Below are positions 5,951-13,743 of a DNA stretch of 15,312 nt, piece after piece. The DNA is taken from assembly GCA_026125835.1 (NCBI GenBank), contig JAHCKJ010000021.1, forward strand, positions 1 to 15,312, read 5' to 3'. Every line of letters starts with the position of its first letter. Position 1 is the first letter of the stretch. The notes under the pieces are model-generated. The model saw nothing but the letters and a program-made list of their open reading frames with translations. It was not told where the DNA came from and ran no database searches. Made by a program: the position numbers and the translations under genes. Origin of the DNA: Sphingopyxis sp. (lineage in GTDB: Bacteria > Pseudomonadota > Alphaproteobacteria > Sphingomonadales > Sphingomonadaceae).

Positions 5951-7741
5951 TCAGACGAGCAGCGCAATGGCGGCGCAGGTCGCAGCACCAACGACCAGCA
6001 TCATCGGAATCCCTGCCCGCAAGAAATCGGCAAAACGATAATTCCCCGCCGCATAGACCAAAGTGTTGGTCTGGTAACCGATCGGCGTCGCAAAGCTGGC
6101 CGACGCCGCAAACATGACGGCGATCACCAGCGGATAGGGATCGACACCCAGTTCGCGCGCCAGCGCAATCACGAGCGGAGTCACGAGGATTGCCACAGCG
6201 TTGTTGGTGATGATCTCGGTCAGCAAACCGGCGACTACATAGGTTGCGACGACCAGTGCCCAGGGCGGCACGTCGCGAAGCAGCGGTGTCAGCTCGCCGA
6301 CAACCAGGGCGACGCTGCCGGAATTTTCCAGCGCCAGCCCGACCGCGAGCATGGCGAAGATCAACACCAGCACGTTGCCGTCAATCGAATCCCACGCCTC
6401 GTCGGCGTCGATGCAGCGCGTCACCAGGATAAAGCCGACACCGATGATCGCCGCAACGCCGATGTCCATGACATTGAAAGCGGCGAGCAGCACGACCGCG
6501 AGCAGCGCGCCGATCGCCAGTGGCGCCTTGCTGCGCCGGAATTCGCGCTCGGTGGTCGATCCGACCCCGTAAAGGTGGGGATTGGCATACATTTGCTCGA
6601 TCTGGTCGGCGGGGCCGGTGACCAACACCCGGTCGACCGCCTGGATGCGCGCATTGGGCAAGTCCGGACCGGGAGTCTTGCGAAAACGCGCGACCCCCAG
6701 AATGCGCACCCGCAACGCCGACAGAAACGGAATTTCGATCAGGCGGCGCCCGATCGCCGGATGGCTGGGAGCGATCATTGCCTCGACGATTTCTTCGCTG
6801 TCGTGGGCAATGTCGTCGTGCCCGGCGGTCAGGCCGATGACGACATTCTTGTTCTCGCGCAGCGACAGCAGTTCGGCCAGTTCCAGCCGCAGAACCAACA
6901 AGTCACCTGCTTCCAGGGTTTCGTCGGCCAGTCCCGTCCGCCGCAACGTGGCCCCGCGCTTCAGCCCGACCAGCTTGACGTTCGCCCGTTTCAGAAACGG
7001 CACCTCGCCGACCGGCTTGCCCACCAGATTGCCGTCCTTGGCGATACGGACCTCGGTCAGGAACCCGCGATGTTCCTGGCTCAATGCGATCTGGTTCGGC
7101 GCCTCGTCGGGCAGGAAACGGCGCGCAATGTAAAGCAGCGCCGTCACGCCCGCCACGCCGGCGACCAGTCCGACCGGGGTGATGGTAAAAATGCCGAACC
7201 GGTCGAGTCCGTTCGCATCGGCCACCGCCGCGACCAGCAGGTTGGTCGACGTTCCGATCAACGTCGTCGTCCCGCCCAAAATCGCCACGAAGGACAAGGG
7301 CATCAGCAGCCGTTTGGCGCTGAGACCCAATGCGCCCGCAAGTTTCATCATGATCGGGATCATCACGACCACGACCGGCGTGTTGTTGAGGAACGCCGAC
7401 GCGACGTAAACACCGACGAACATCTCCACCAGCGCCAGCCGCGGATGTTGTTGCGCCCGGGCAATGATCCGGTTGGCGATGGCGTCGAGGGTGCCGGTCC
7501 GCAGCAGCGCACCCGACAAAATGAACATCGCCCCGATCGTCACCGGCGCCGGGTTGGAAAAGACCGAAAACAAATCCTTCCCCGACAAAATTCCCAGAAA
7601 AAGAAAAGCGCATGTGCCCAATATCGCGACGACGGTGGCCGGGAAACGCTCCAGCACGAAACCCAGAAACATCAGGCCGAGCACCACCAGACCGATCATC
7701 GCCTGATGCTCCGCTACCGCGGCTCGCAGCGCCTCGATCAT
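5951..7741 (-). CDS. SLC13/DASS-type permease with two cytoplasmic RCK_C (TrkA-C) domains
   Basis: This 596-residue polytopic membrane protein has two transporter halves (about 12-210 and 405-596) split by a soluble insert at about 220-395. The membrane halves show the inverted-repeat signatures of the divalent-anion:Na+ superfamily: NNTPVVVVMIPIM (119-131) with GTSTN (163-167), and the second copy TNNAVAILVTP (512-522) with TPIGYQTNT (552-560). The insert holds two RCK_C-like modules (about 225-300 and 312-392, each with a KLVGLKRG- or RILGVAR-type strand and a DxLLVLR / DRVLVTG ending). Such modules bind small ligands and may gate the carrier. Substrate is not determinable; sulfate, dicarboxylate or another anion is possible. 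The ATG at 7741 lies 7 bp after the aroC stop, so it is probably the distal gene of the aroC operon. Confidence 0.88.
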   Translation of the reverse strand: MIEALRAAVAEHQAMIGLVVLGLMFLGFVLERFPATVVAILGTCAFLFLGILSGKDLFSVFSNPAPVTIGAMFILSGALLRTGTLDAIANRIIARAQQHPRLALVEMFVGVYVASAFLNNTPVVVVMIPIMMKLAGALGLSAKRLLMPLSFVAILGGTTTLIGTSTNLLVAAVADANGLDRFGIFTITPVGLVAGVAGVTALLYIARRFLPDEAPNQIALSQEHRGFLTEVRIAKDGNLVGKPVGEVPFLKRANVKLVGLKRGATLRRTGLADETLEAGDLLVLRLELAELLSLRENKNVVIGLTAGHDDIAHDSEEIVEAMIAPSHPAIGRRLIEIPFLSALRVRILGVARFRKTPGPDLPNARIQAVDRVLVTGPADQIEQMYANPHLYGVGSTTEREFRRSKAPLAIGALLAVVLLAAFNVMDIGVAAIIGVGFILVTRCIDADEAWDSIDGNVLVLIFAMLAVGLALENSGSVALVVGELTPLLRDVPPWALVVATYVVAGLLTEIITNNAVAILVTPLVIALARELGVDPYPLVIAVMFAASASFATPIGYQTNTLVYAAGNYRFADFLRAGIPMMLVVGAATCAAIALLV

Positions 7742-7748
7742 CCGTTCA

Positions 7749-8825
7749 TCAACCGCATTGCGCGCGATGAAGCAATTTGTGATCGGCGAGGACCAGCGCC
7801 ATCATCGCCTCGACCACCGGCGCGCCGCGGATGCCGACGCAGGGGTCGTGGCGGCCCTTGGTCACGATGTCGGCGGCCTCGCCCGCATGGTTGATCGTCG
7901 GCACGGGCGTCAGGATCGAGCTGGTCGGCTTGAACGCGACGCGCACGACAACCGGCTGGCCGGTCGAAATGCCGCCCGCGATGCCGCCGGCGTTGTTCGA
8001 CAGGAAGTCGGGACGATTGCTGCCATCGGTGGCGGGACGCATCGGGTCGGCATTTTCTTCACCGCGCAGCCGCGCCGCGTGGAAGCCGGCACCGATCTCG
8101 ACGCCCTTGACCGCGTTGATTCCCATCATCCCGGCGGCCAGGTCGCTGTCGAGCTTGGCGTAGATCGGCGCACCCCATCCGGCCGGTACGCCGCTCGCTG
8201 CGCATTCGATCACCGCGCCGAGCGAGCTGCCCGCCTTGCGCGCGGCATCCATCAGCCCTTCCCAGCGCTGCGCCGCAGCGGGATCGGGACAGAAAAAGGG
8301 ATTGCGGTCAATCTCTTCAAGGTCAAAGTTCGCAGGATCGATCGCATCGCCGCCGATTTCGGCGACCCAGGCATGGATCTGTACCTCGGGTATCACCAGC
8401 CGCGCAACGCCACCCGCGGCAACCCGCGCCGCAGTCTCGCGCGCGCTCGACCGCCCGCCGCCACGATAATCGCGGATGCCATATTTGGCGTCATAACTAT
8501 AGTCCGCATGGCCCGGGCGATAGGCTTGCGCGATGTCGCCATAATCTTTCGAGCGCTGGTCGACATTTTCGATCATCAGGCTGATCGGGGTGCCGGTGGT
8601 CTTGCCCTCGAAGGTGCCGGAAAGGATGCGGACCTGGTCGGGCTCCTGCCGCTGCGTCGTGTGGCGCGACTGGCCGGGGCGGCGCTTGTCGAGGAAGGGC
8701 TGGATGTCGGCTTCGGACAGCGACAGCCGCGGCGGGCAACCATCGACGACAGCACCGAGCGCGGGGCCGTGGCTTTCACCCCACGTCGTAAAGCGAAGAA
8801 CGCGCCCGAAGCTGTTGAAACTCAT
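7749..8825 (-). CDS. aroC: Chorismate synthase
   Basis: This 358-residue FMN-dependent enzyme converts 5-enolpyruvylshikimate-3-phosphate to chorismate, the last common step to aromatic amino acids and folate. All three family signatures are present: GESHGPALGAVVDGCPP (16-32), YGIRDYRGGGRSSARETAARVAAG (115-138) and the C-terminal RHDPCVGIRGAPVVEAM. His19 in the first signature and His106 in RPGHAD correspond to the two catalytic histidines. Length is normal and the gene appears intact. The ATG at 8825 lies 3 bp after the TAA of the GNAT gene, so translation is probably coupled. fabI lies two genes upstream in the same unit; a fabI-aroC-pdxH-dnaJ neighbourhood is common in alphaproteobacteria. 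Confidence 0.97.
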   Translation of the reverse strand: MSFNSFGRVLRFTTWGESHGPALGAVVDGCPPRLSLSEADIQPFLDKRRPGQSRHTTQRQEPDQVRILSGTFEGKTTGTPISLMIENVDQRSKDYGDIAQAYRPGHADYSYDAKYGIRDYRGGGRSSARETAARVAAGGVARLVIPEVQIHAWVAEIGGDAIDPANFDLEEIDRNPFFCPDPAAAQRWEGLMDAARKAGSSLGAVIECAASGVPAGWGAPIYAKLDSDLAAGMMGINAVKGVEIGAGFHAARLRGEENADPMRPATDGSNRPDFLSNNAGGIAGGISTGQPVVVRVAFKPTSSILTPVPTINHAGEAADIVTKGRHDPCVGIRGAPVVEAMMALVLADHKLLHRAQCG

Positions 8826-8828
8826 TAC

Positions 8829-9359
8829 TTACCCCAACCGGCCGAATGCTGGTGCATAATCCGCCCGGCCGCCTTGCGGCCATTCGGCGGCGCTGTCCAG
8901 CATCATCGCCATGAAATGCGGACCTGAAAAGTGCGAAACGAAACGCGTCGCAAGCCTGGGAGAATAGCCGAAGCGCGGGTAATAATCGTCGTGGCCCAGA
9001 ACGAAGCTCATCGCGACGCCCTGTTCGCGCAGCACATCGAGCCCCGCGCGGATCAGCGCGGTGCCAACGCCCTGACCCTGGCGATCGGGCGCGACCGACA
9101 CCGGCGCAAGCCCCGCCGCCGCCACGGCGTCGCCATCGGCCTCCACATCCATCCGGCTGAACAAGACGTGCCCGACGATGTCACCGCACCGTTCGGCGAC
9201 GAGCGATACCAGCGCGTCGCCGTCCGCTTCGATCATGCGCACCAGTTCGGCTTCGCCCTGATGCCCGAAGTCGGTTCCGGCGAAAGCCGCGCGGATCAGG
9301 GCATCGACCGCCTTGGCATCCGCCGCCGTCGCGGCGCGGATGCCGAGTTCTTCAGACAA
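8829..9359 (-). CDS. YhbS-type GNAT N-acetyltransferase
   Basis: This 176-residue GNAT has motif A at 92-99 (DRQGQGVG), preceded by the LAPVSVAP strand typical of the fold. LGHDDYYPRFGYSP (121-134) is a hallmark of the YhbS/COG3153 group, whose substrates are mostly unknown. The start is taken as TTG at 9359, giving an 8-bp overlap with the fabI end. No ATG or GTG occurs before the first beta strand (LGIRAATAADA), and the next Met (42) lies too far inside the fold. The TTG start and the overlap suggest expression limited by, and coupled to, fabI. The stop is 3 bp from aroC. Substrate not predicted; why it sits between fabI and aroC is unclear. Confidence 0.85.
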   Translation of the reverse strand: MSEELGIRAATAADAKAVDALIRAAFAGTDFGHQGEAELVRMIEADGDALVSLVAERCGDIVGHVLFSRMDVEADGDAVAAAGLAPVSVAPDRQGQGVGTALIRAGLDVLREQGVAMSFVLGHDDYYPRFGYSPRLATRFVSHFSGPHFMAMMLDSAAEWPQGGRADYAPAFGRLG

Positions 9360-10179
9360 GCGCGATGTCCGGCGCGTCTTCCTGCTTCATGCCGACGGTA
9401 TGATATCCGGCATCGACATGGTGCGTTTCGCCCGTCACCCCCGACGACAGGTCACTGAGCAGATACAGCGCCGAGCCCCCCACATCATCAATGGTGACAT
9501 TGCGGCGGAGCGGGGCGTTATGCTCGTTCCATTTCAGGATCAGCCGGAAATCGCCGATGCCCGACGCGGCGAGCGTCTTGATCGGCCCCGCCGAAATCGC
9601 GTTCACGCGCACGCCCTGCGGGCCGTAATCATTGGCGAGATATTTGACGCTGGTTTCCAGCGCCGACTTGGCCACGCCCATCACGTTATAGTGCGGAATG
9701 ACCTTTTCGGCGCCGTAATAGCTCAAGGTGAGCAGCGACCCGCCGCCGGTGCCCGTTTCGGGGTCAAAGGGCGTCATCATCGCCGCGGCGCGCTTCGCCA
9801 CCGCGGTAAAGCTGTACACGCTGATGTTCATCGTCATCAGGAAGTCGTCGAGCGTCACATCGGCATAGTGGCCGCGCAGCGCTTCCTTGTTGGTATAGCC
9901 GATCGCGTGGACGACGAAGTCGATCGTCGGCCAGCGCGCCGACAGCGTACCGAAGGCGGCGTCAAGATTGTCCATGTCCGACACGTCGCAATCGATCAGC
10001 AAGTCGCAGCCCAGCTCGTCGGCGAGCGGCTTCACCCGCTTCAGCATCACATCGCCCTGATAGGAGATCGCGAGTTCGGCGCCATGCGCATGCAACGCCT
10101 TGGCGATACCCCAGGCGAGCGATTTGTCGTTTGCCAGGCCCATAATCAGCCCGCGCTTGCCCTGCATCAGACCCGTCAT
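9352..10179 (-). CDS. fabI: Enoyl-[acyl-carrier-protein] reductase (NADH), FabI
   Basis: This 275-residue short-chain dehydrogenase-type enzyme reduces enoyl-ACP in the last step of each type II fatty-acid elongation round. Evidence is the FabI nucleotide loop GLANDKSLAWGIA (14-26), the catalytic region SYYGAEKVIPHYNVMGVAK with Tyr154, Tyr164 and Lys171 (equivalent to E. coli Tyr146, Tyr156 and Lys163), and the SAGPIKTLAASGI substrate loop (196-208). Gly94 in HAIGY corresponds to E. coli Gly93, a known site of triclosan-resistance mutations, and is unmutated, so a triclosan-sensitive enzyme is expected. The ATG at 10179 overlaps the yihY stop (ATGA), which indicates translational coupling. 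It is likely essential unless another enoyl-ACP reductase is encoded elsewhere. Confidence 0.96.
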   Translation of the reverse strand: MTGLMQGKRGLIMGLANDKSLAWGIAKALHAHGAELAISYQGDVMLKRVKPLADELGCDLLIDCDVSDMDNLDAAFGTLSARWPTIDFVVHAIGYTNKEALRGHYADVTLDDFLMTMNISVYSFTAVAKRAAAMMTPFDPETGTGGGSLLTLSYYGAEKVIPHYNVMGVAKSALETSVKYLANDYGPQGVRVNAISAGPIKTLAASGIGDFRLILKWNEHNAPLRRNVTIDDVGGSALYLLSDLSSGVTGETHHVDAGYHTVGMKQEDAPDIALV

Positions 10180-11261
10180 TCCGTTTCTCCGACCCGTTTC
10201 GGCTCCGCAGCCACATCGTCGATGCGGCCAATAGCGTCATTCGCCAAATCCTCAACCTCGACGAGCGCGGCATTGAGTTCGGCGCCCATCACCATACCCA
10301 ATCCAACCAGGTAGAAAAAGAACAGCGCGACCATCACCCCCGCCAGGCTGCCATATGTCGCGTCATAGCTCATCAGACTGGCGAGCAACGGCGGCAGCGC
10401 CAGGGTCACGGCAATCCACCACAGGGTGGTGAACAGCGCGCCCGGCCATTTGGGGCATTGCTTTATCCGCCGGTATTTCGACGGGGTCAGGCTGTAGAAC
10501 AACATATAGATTGCGAGAAACAGCCCCAGCCCCGATACTCCGCGCGAAATCGCGACCACGCCAAGCGCACGATATTCCTGCGGCAGCACCCTGGTCACAA
10601 ATTGTTCGACCCCGACGATCAACACCTGCATGCTGAACGACACCAGCATCAACACCACCGCGCCGGTGATGATGCCGATTGACATCAAACGGTAGTGAAA
10701 AAAGCTTTTGGAAAAGCTTGTCCCGTAGGCGCGGCGCAATATGTCGCGTACCGTTTCGATCAGGCTGCCGACCGTCCACAGCGCGACGAGTGCGCCGAGC
10801 CACAGGAATATACCCGTCCGCGCGCTCATCACTTCGCGGATCGGCCCTGCCAGAGCATTAGCGACCGACGGCGGCATCGTGGAAAACACCGCCTCTATCG
10901 CCGCTTCGCCGCCCACGCTGCCGCCGATCAGGGACAACACCGCCGCCACCAGTATGAAAAACGGAAAAAGTGCGATCAGCGCCAGATAGGCCAGATTGCC
11001 CGCGTGGATAAAACCGTCGGTATAGGTACCGACGACGACGCGCCGGACGATATGAAACACCCGCGTACCCGGTCCGAGCCGCTGGCGACTGGCGTCGATG
11101 ACGCCCTGTGCCCGCGCGCGCAGTTTTATCCGCTTGGCGCGCTCGACGCGCGCCTCGGGAGAATGCGGCGAATGGCCTTCGGCCAGAAACTCCTCGCCGA
11201 CTTCTTTCGCGACCTCCCTGGCCAGCGCGTCGGCGGCGCTCCGGTCGATCGTCTCGCTCAC
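10176..11261 (-). CDS. YihY/BrkB-family inner-membrane protein
   Basis: This 361-residue polytopic membrane protein has a basic cytoplasmic N-terminus (1-75) and about six hydrophobic segments between 88 and 330. The family signature is clear near the C-terminus: YGSLAGVMVALFFFYLVGLGMVMGAELNAAL (303-333). The family was once called ribonuclease BN, but that name came from an early misassignment; the molecular function is still poorly defined. The start is GTG at 11261, 3 bp after the stop of the DnaJ-like gene, and the stop overlaps the fabI start by 4 bp. The gene is therefore locked inside the operon, with a charged cytoplasmic tail (334-361) after the last membrane segment. Confidence 0.9.
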   Translation of the reverse strand: MSETIDRSAADALAREVAKEVGEEFLAEGHSPHSPEARVERAKRIKLRARAQGVIDASRQRLGPGTRVFHIVRRVVVGTYTDGFIHAGNLAYLALIALFPFFILVAAVLSLIGGSVGGEAAIEAVFSTMPPSVANALAGPIREVMSARTGIFLWLGALVALWTVGSLIETVRDILRRAYGTSFSKSFFHYRLMSIGIITGAVVLMLVSFSMQVLIVGVEQFVTRVLPQEYRALGVVAISRGVSGLGLFLAIYMLFYSLTPSKYRRIKQCPKWPGALFTTLWWIAVTLALPPLLASLMSYDATYGSLAGVMVALFFFYLVGLGMVMGAELNAALVEVEDLANDAIGRIDDVAAEPKRVGETE

Positions 11262-11264
11262 GCC

Positions 11265-12176
11265 CTACACGCCAAGCTCGGCCCGCACCGCACGCGTGTC
11301 CGTCCAGTTGCCCAGCAAGGCTGACAGCCCGGCGTTGTCCGTCGGCAAATCGACCATCAGGCGAACCAGCTGATCGCCGCGCCCGCCGCCCTTCTGGCTG
11401 AAACCCTTGCCTTTCAGCCGCATCACCTTGCCCGAGGTCGACCCCGCGGGGATCGACAGCATGACCGGCCCGTCGACGGTCGGCACCTTGATCTTGGCCC
11501 CCTTGATCGCCTCGTCGAGTGTTACAGGCAGGTCGAGCCGGATGTTGGCGCCGTCGCGCGCGAAAAAGGGATGCTCCTTGACGGTGATCGTAACGATCCC
11601 GTCGCCCGCACCGCCCGGTCCCGGCTGGCCTTTTCCCGCGAGCCGCATCTGGGTTCCGGTCTCGACCCCCGCGGGCAGTTTGAGATCGATCGTGCTGCCA
11701 TCAGCCAGCGTGATCCGCTGCGGTGCCTGTGTCGCTGCGTCGATGAAGGACACCGCCAGCCGGTATGCGACGTTCGCACCTTTTTGCGGCGGCGCGCTGC
11801 GGCCGCCGAAACCGCCAAACGGGCCGCCACCGGCGCGGCCGCCGAACAGCCCTTCAAAAATATCCCCGAAATCGGCGCTCTCGTTGCCAAAGCCCGAAAA
11901 GCCGCCGGAACCGCCGCGCGGGTCGCCGCGGCGATAACCAAAGGGCATGGAGGGATTGCCGTCGCCATCGATCTCGCCGCGATCGAATTGCGCGCGCTTG
12001 GCCTTGTCCGACAAAAGATCATAGGCCTTGGTGACGTCGGAAAAGCGTTCCGACGCCTTCGGATTGTCCTTGTTCTTGTCGGGGTGCAGTTCCTTGGCCA
12101 GCTTGCGGTAGGCAGACTTGATCTCCGCATCGCTTGCAGTCTTGGTAACACCCAGGGTGGAATAAGGATCGGCCAT
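11265..12176 (-). CDS. DnaJ-family co-chaperone without zinc finger (CbpA-like, class II)
   Basis: This 303-residue protein has a J domain (1-68) with the catalytic HPD at 31-33, a Gly/Phe-rich linker (78-126) and two C-terminal substrate-binding domains (about 135-300). The CxxCxGxG zinc repeats of canonical DnaJ are absent, which makes it a class II (CbpA-like) protein that stimulates DnaK ATPase and delivers clients. An open frame continues upstream to 12989, but it is antisense to pdxH and gives no family sequence. The start is ATG at 12176, 4 nt after AGGAG; a second ATG at 12179 lies too close to that site. It is the first gene of the six-gene minus-strand unit and is divergent from pdxH. 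Confidence 0.92.
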   Translation of the reverse strand: MADPYSTLGVTKTASDAEIKSAYRKLAKELHPDKNKDNPKASERFSDVTKAYDLLSDKAKRAQFDRGEIDGDGNPSMPFGYRRGDPRGGSGGFSGFGNESADFGDIFEGLFGGRAGGGPFGGFGGRSAPPQKGANVAYRLAVSFIDAATQAPQRITLADGSTIDLKLPAGVETGTQMRLAGKGQPGPGGAGDGIVTITVKEHPFFARDGANIRLDLPVTLDEAIKGAKIKVPTVDGPVMLSIPAGSTSGKVMRLKGKGFSQKGGGRGDQLVRLMVDLPTDNAGLSALLGNWTDTRAVRAELGV

Positions 12177-12229
12177 CATGCTCCTGTAGCGCCATAAGGG
12201 ACGGCCCGTGAAGGCCCGAATGCAGGTCG

Positions 12230-12258
12230 ATGTGGTAACGGGCGGTAAAACGGTCAAG
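12230..12258 (-). promoter_or_regulatory. Candidate heat-shock (RpoH-like) promoter for the dnaJ-like operon
   Basis: On the minus strand CTTGACC (12258-12252) is followed after 16 nt by CCACAT (12235-12230). This is close to the sigma-32 pattern CTTGAAA / CCCCAT, with spacing at the long end. Initiation would fall some 45-50 nt before the ATG at 12176. The TTGACC could equally be a sigma-70 -35 box, but no good -10 box (TATAAT-like) follows at 16-18 nt. Confidence 0.35.
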
Positions 12259-12302
12259 TTCCTGTTTCGCCCGCGGCAACTTCCTGTTTCGCCCGCGGCA
12301 AC
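12259..12302. repeat. Perfect 22-bp tandem direct duplication
   Basis: Two identical 22-bp copies, 12259-12280 and 12281-12302, lie head to tail. Each begins TTCCTGTTTCGCC and ends CGCGGCAAC. They sit in the 158-bp gap between the divergent dnaJ-like and pdxH genes (12177-12334), immediately upstream of the candidate dnaJ -35 element. They could be paired regulator sites or a recent slippage duplication. No clear promoter or ribosome binding site for pdxH was seen in the rest of the gap. Confidence 0.85.
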
Positions 12303-12334
12303 GAACAATCTCGACCACTGCGCGATCCGCGCGT

Positions 12335-12925
12335 ATGACCGCGCGCATGACCGACGACCCTTTTGCGCTTTTCGACGCATGGTTTCGCGAAGCGCGCGCC
12401 AGCGAGCCCAATGATGCCAATGCCATGGCGCTGGCGACAGCGACGTCCGGCGCCGCACCCTCGGTCCGCATGGTGCTGCTGAAAGGCCACGGGCCGGACG
12501 GTTTCGTCTTTTACACCAATCTCGACAGCCGCAAGGGCGGCGAGCTGGCGGCCAACCCGCTGGTTGCGCTGCTTTTCCACTGGAAATCGCTGCGCCGCCA
12601 GATCCGGATCGAGGGGCCGGTGGCGCCAGTAGACGACGCAACCGCCGACGTCTATTTCGCGACGCGCAGCCGCGACAGCCAGCTCGGCGCCTGGGCCAGC
12701 GACCAGTCGCGCCCGCTGGCCGATCGGGCAATTTTTGAAACGCGCTTTGCCGAGGTGCAGGCGCGCTTCGCGGGGCGGGACGTCCCGCGTCCGCCGCGCT
12801 GGTCAGGCTGGCGCGTGACACCGCAACGCATCGAATTCTGGCAGGACCGCGCCCATCGCCTCCACGAACGGACGCTGTTCGAACGGGCGGGTGACGGCTG
12901 GACGAAAGGATTTCTCTATCCATGA
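12335..12925 (+). CDS. pdxH: Pyridoxamine/pyridoxine 5'-phosphate oxidase
   Basis: This 196-residue FMN enzyme oxidises pyridoxamine or pyridoxine 5'-phosphate to pyridoxal 5'-phosphate, completing vitamin B6 cofactor synthesis and salvage. It shows the N-terminal FMN-site block SVRMVLLKG (43-51), YTNLDSRKG (60-68), WKSLRRQIRIEG (83-94), and the family signature RIEFWQDRAHRLHERTLFER (165-184). Length is normal for the family; the C-terminus ends GFLYP where many homologues end RLAP or similar. The start is ATG at 12335 or an in-frame ATG at 12347; neither has a clear ribosome binding site, so the exact start is uncertain. The stop overlaps the phzF-like start (ATGA). Confidence 0.95.
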   Translation: MTARMTDDPFALFDAWFREARASEPNDANAMALATATSGAAPSVRMVLLKGHGPDGFVFYTNLDSRKGGELAANPLVALLFHWKSLRRQIRIEGPVAPVDDATADVYFATRSRDSQLGAWASDQSRPLADRAIFETRFAEVQARFAGRDVPRPPRWSGWRVTPQRIEFWQDRAHRLHERTLFERAGDGWTKGFLYP

Positions 12926-13743
12926 GCGCCGCGCGCCGCCTTCCGATCAGCCGGGTCGATGCCTTTGCCGACCGGCCCTTTACCGGCAATCCGGCGGCGG
13001 TGATGCCGCTCGACGAATGGCTCGACGACGCGATGCTGCTGGCGATTGCCGCAGAGAATAATCTCTCCGAAACCGCCTTTCTGGTCCCCGACGAAAGCGG
13101 CGAGGCCGATTACGAGCTGCGCTGGTTCACCCCGACGATCGAGGTTGCGCTCTGCGGCCACGCCACCTTGGCGAGCGGGCATGTGCTGTTGTCGGCGGCG
13201 CAGTGGCGAAGCGACATGCGCTTTCGCACCCGCAAGGCCGGGATATTGCGGGTCGCGCGCAACGGCGAGGACGACGGTTATCGCATGGCACTGCCCGCCT
13301 ATCCACCCGCGCCCAAGGCGATGCCCGACGTTGTGCAGACGCTCGGCGGCACACCGGTCGAAACGCAGTGGCACGCCGATGGTTACGCGCTGATCGTCTA
13401 TTCCGACGCGGCGAGTGTGCGGGCTCTGGCGCCCGATTTCCGCACGCTCAGGGAGGGCGGCGATGTTCTTTACATCGCCACTGCGCCCGGCAACGACGAT
13501 CCGTCGGGCGCCGATGTCGTCAGCCGCGCCTTTGCCCCCGGGGCCGGGATCGACGAGGATCCCGTCACCGGATCGGCGCACAGCGTCCTTACGCCCTATT
13601 GGGCGGCGCGGCTGGGTCGCGATGCCTTTTCGGCGTATCAGGCAAGCGCCCGCGGCGGCCATGTCGGCTGCCGCCTCGACGGCGACATGGTCGAACTGAC
13701 CGGCGCTTGCGTTACGACGCTGGTCGGCGACTTCCTGCTATAA
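12922..13743 (+). CDS. PhzF-family isomerase/epimerase-like protein
   Basis: This 273-residue protein has the two-lobed diaminopimelate-epimerase-type fold of the PhzF family. Evidence: the opening VDAFADRPFTGNPAAV (12-27), NNLSETAFL with Glu50 in the place of the PhzF catalytic Glu45, the CGHATLASGHVL motif in the first lobe, and DEDPVTGSAHS in the second. True phenazine synthesis is unlikely because no other phz gene is nearby; most family members outside phz operons have unknown small-molecule substrates. The ATG overlaps the pdxH TGA by 4 bp, so the two are probably co-translated; AAAGGA lies 11 nt upstream. The link to pdxH may hint at a role in B6-vitamer or metabolite repair, which is only a guess. 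The 3' end overlaps the convergent serine hydrolase by 6 bp. Confidence 0.93.
   Translation: MSAARRLPISRVDAFADRPFTGNPAAVMPLDEWLDDAMLLAIAAENNLSETAFLVPDESGEADYELRWFTPTIEVALCGHATLASGHVLLSAAQWRSDMRFRTRKAGILRVARNGEDDGYRMALPAYPPAPKAMPDVVQTLGGTPVETQWHADGYALIVYSDAASVRALAPDFRTLREGGDVLYIATAPGNDDPSGADVVSRAFAPGAGIDEDPVTGSAHSVLTPYWAARLGRDAFSAYQASARGGHVGCRLDGDMVELTGACVTTLVGDFLL

Noticed and set aside
4586..7894. A 1102-codon open frame on the plus strand.
   Set aside because: It is antisense to the symporter and SLC13-type permease genes, which have clear family motifs. The translation is His/Arg/Asp/Gln-rich without domains, typical of a shadow frame in high-G+C DNA.
12177..12989. An upstream extension of the dnaJ-like frame that would add about 270 residues.
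   Set aside because: The extension is antisense to pdxH and Arg/Ala-rich without a domain, and AGGAG marks the start at 12176.
12922..13743. Presence of a phenazine biosynthetic cluster.
   Set aside because: Only a PhzF-family protein is present. No phzA/B, D, E or G homologue is in the window, and the neighbour is a housekeeping gene.
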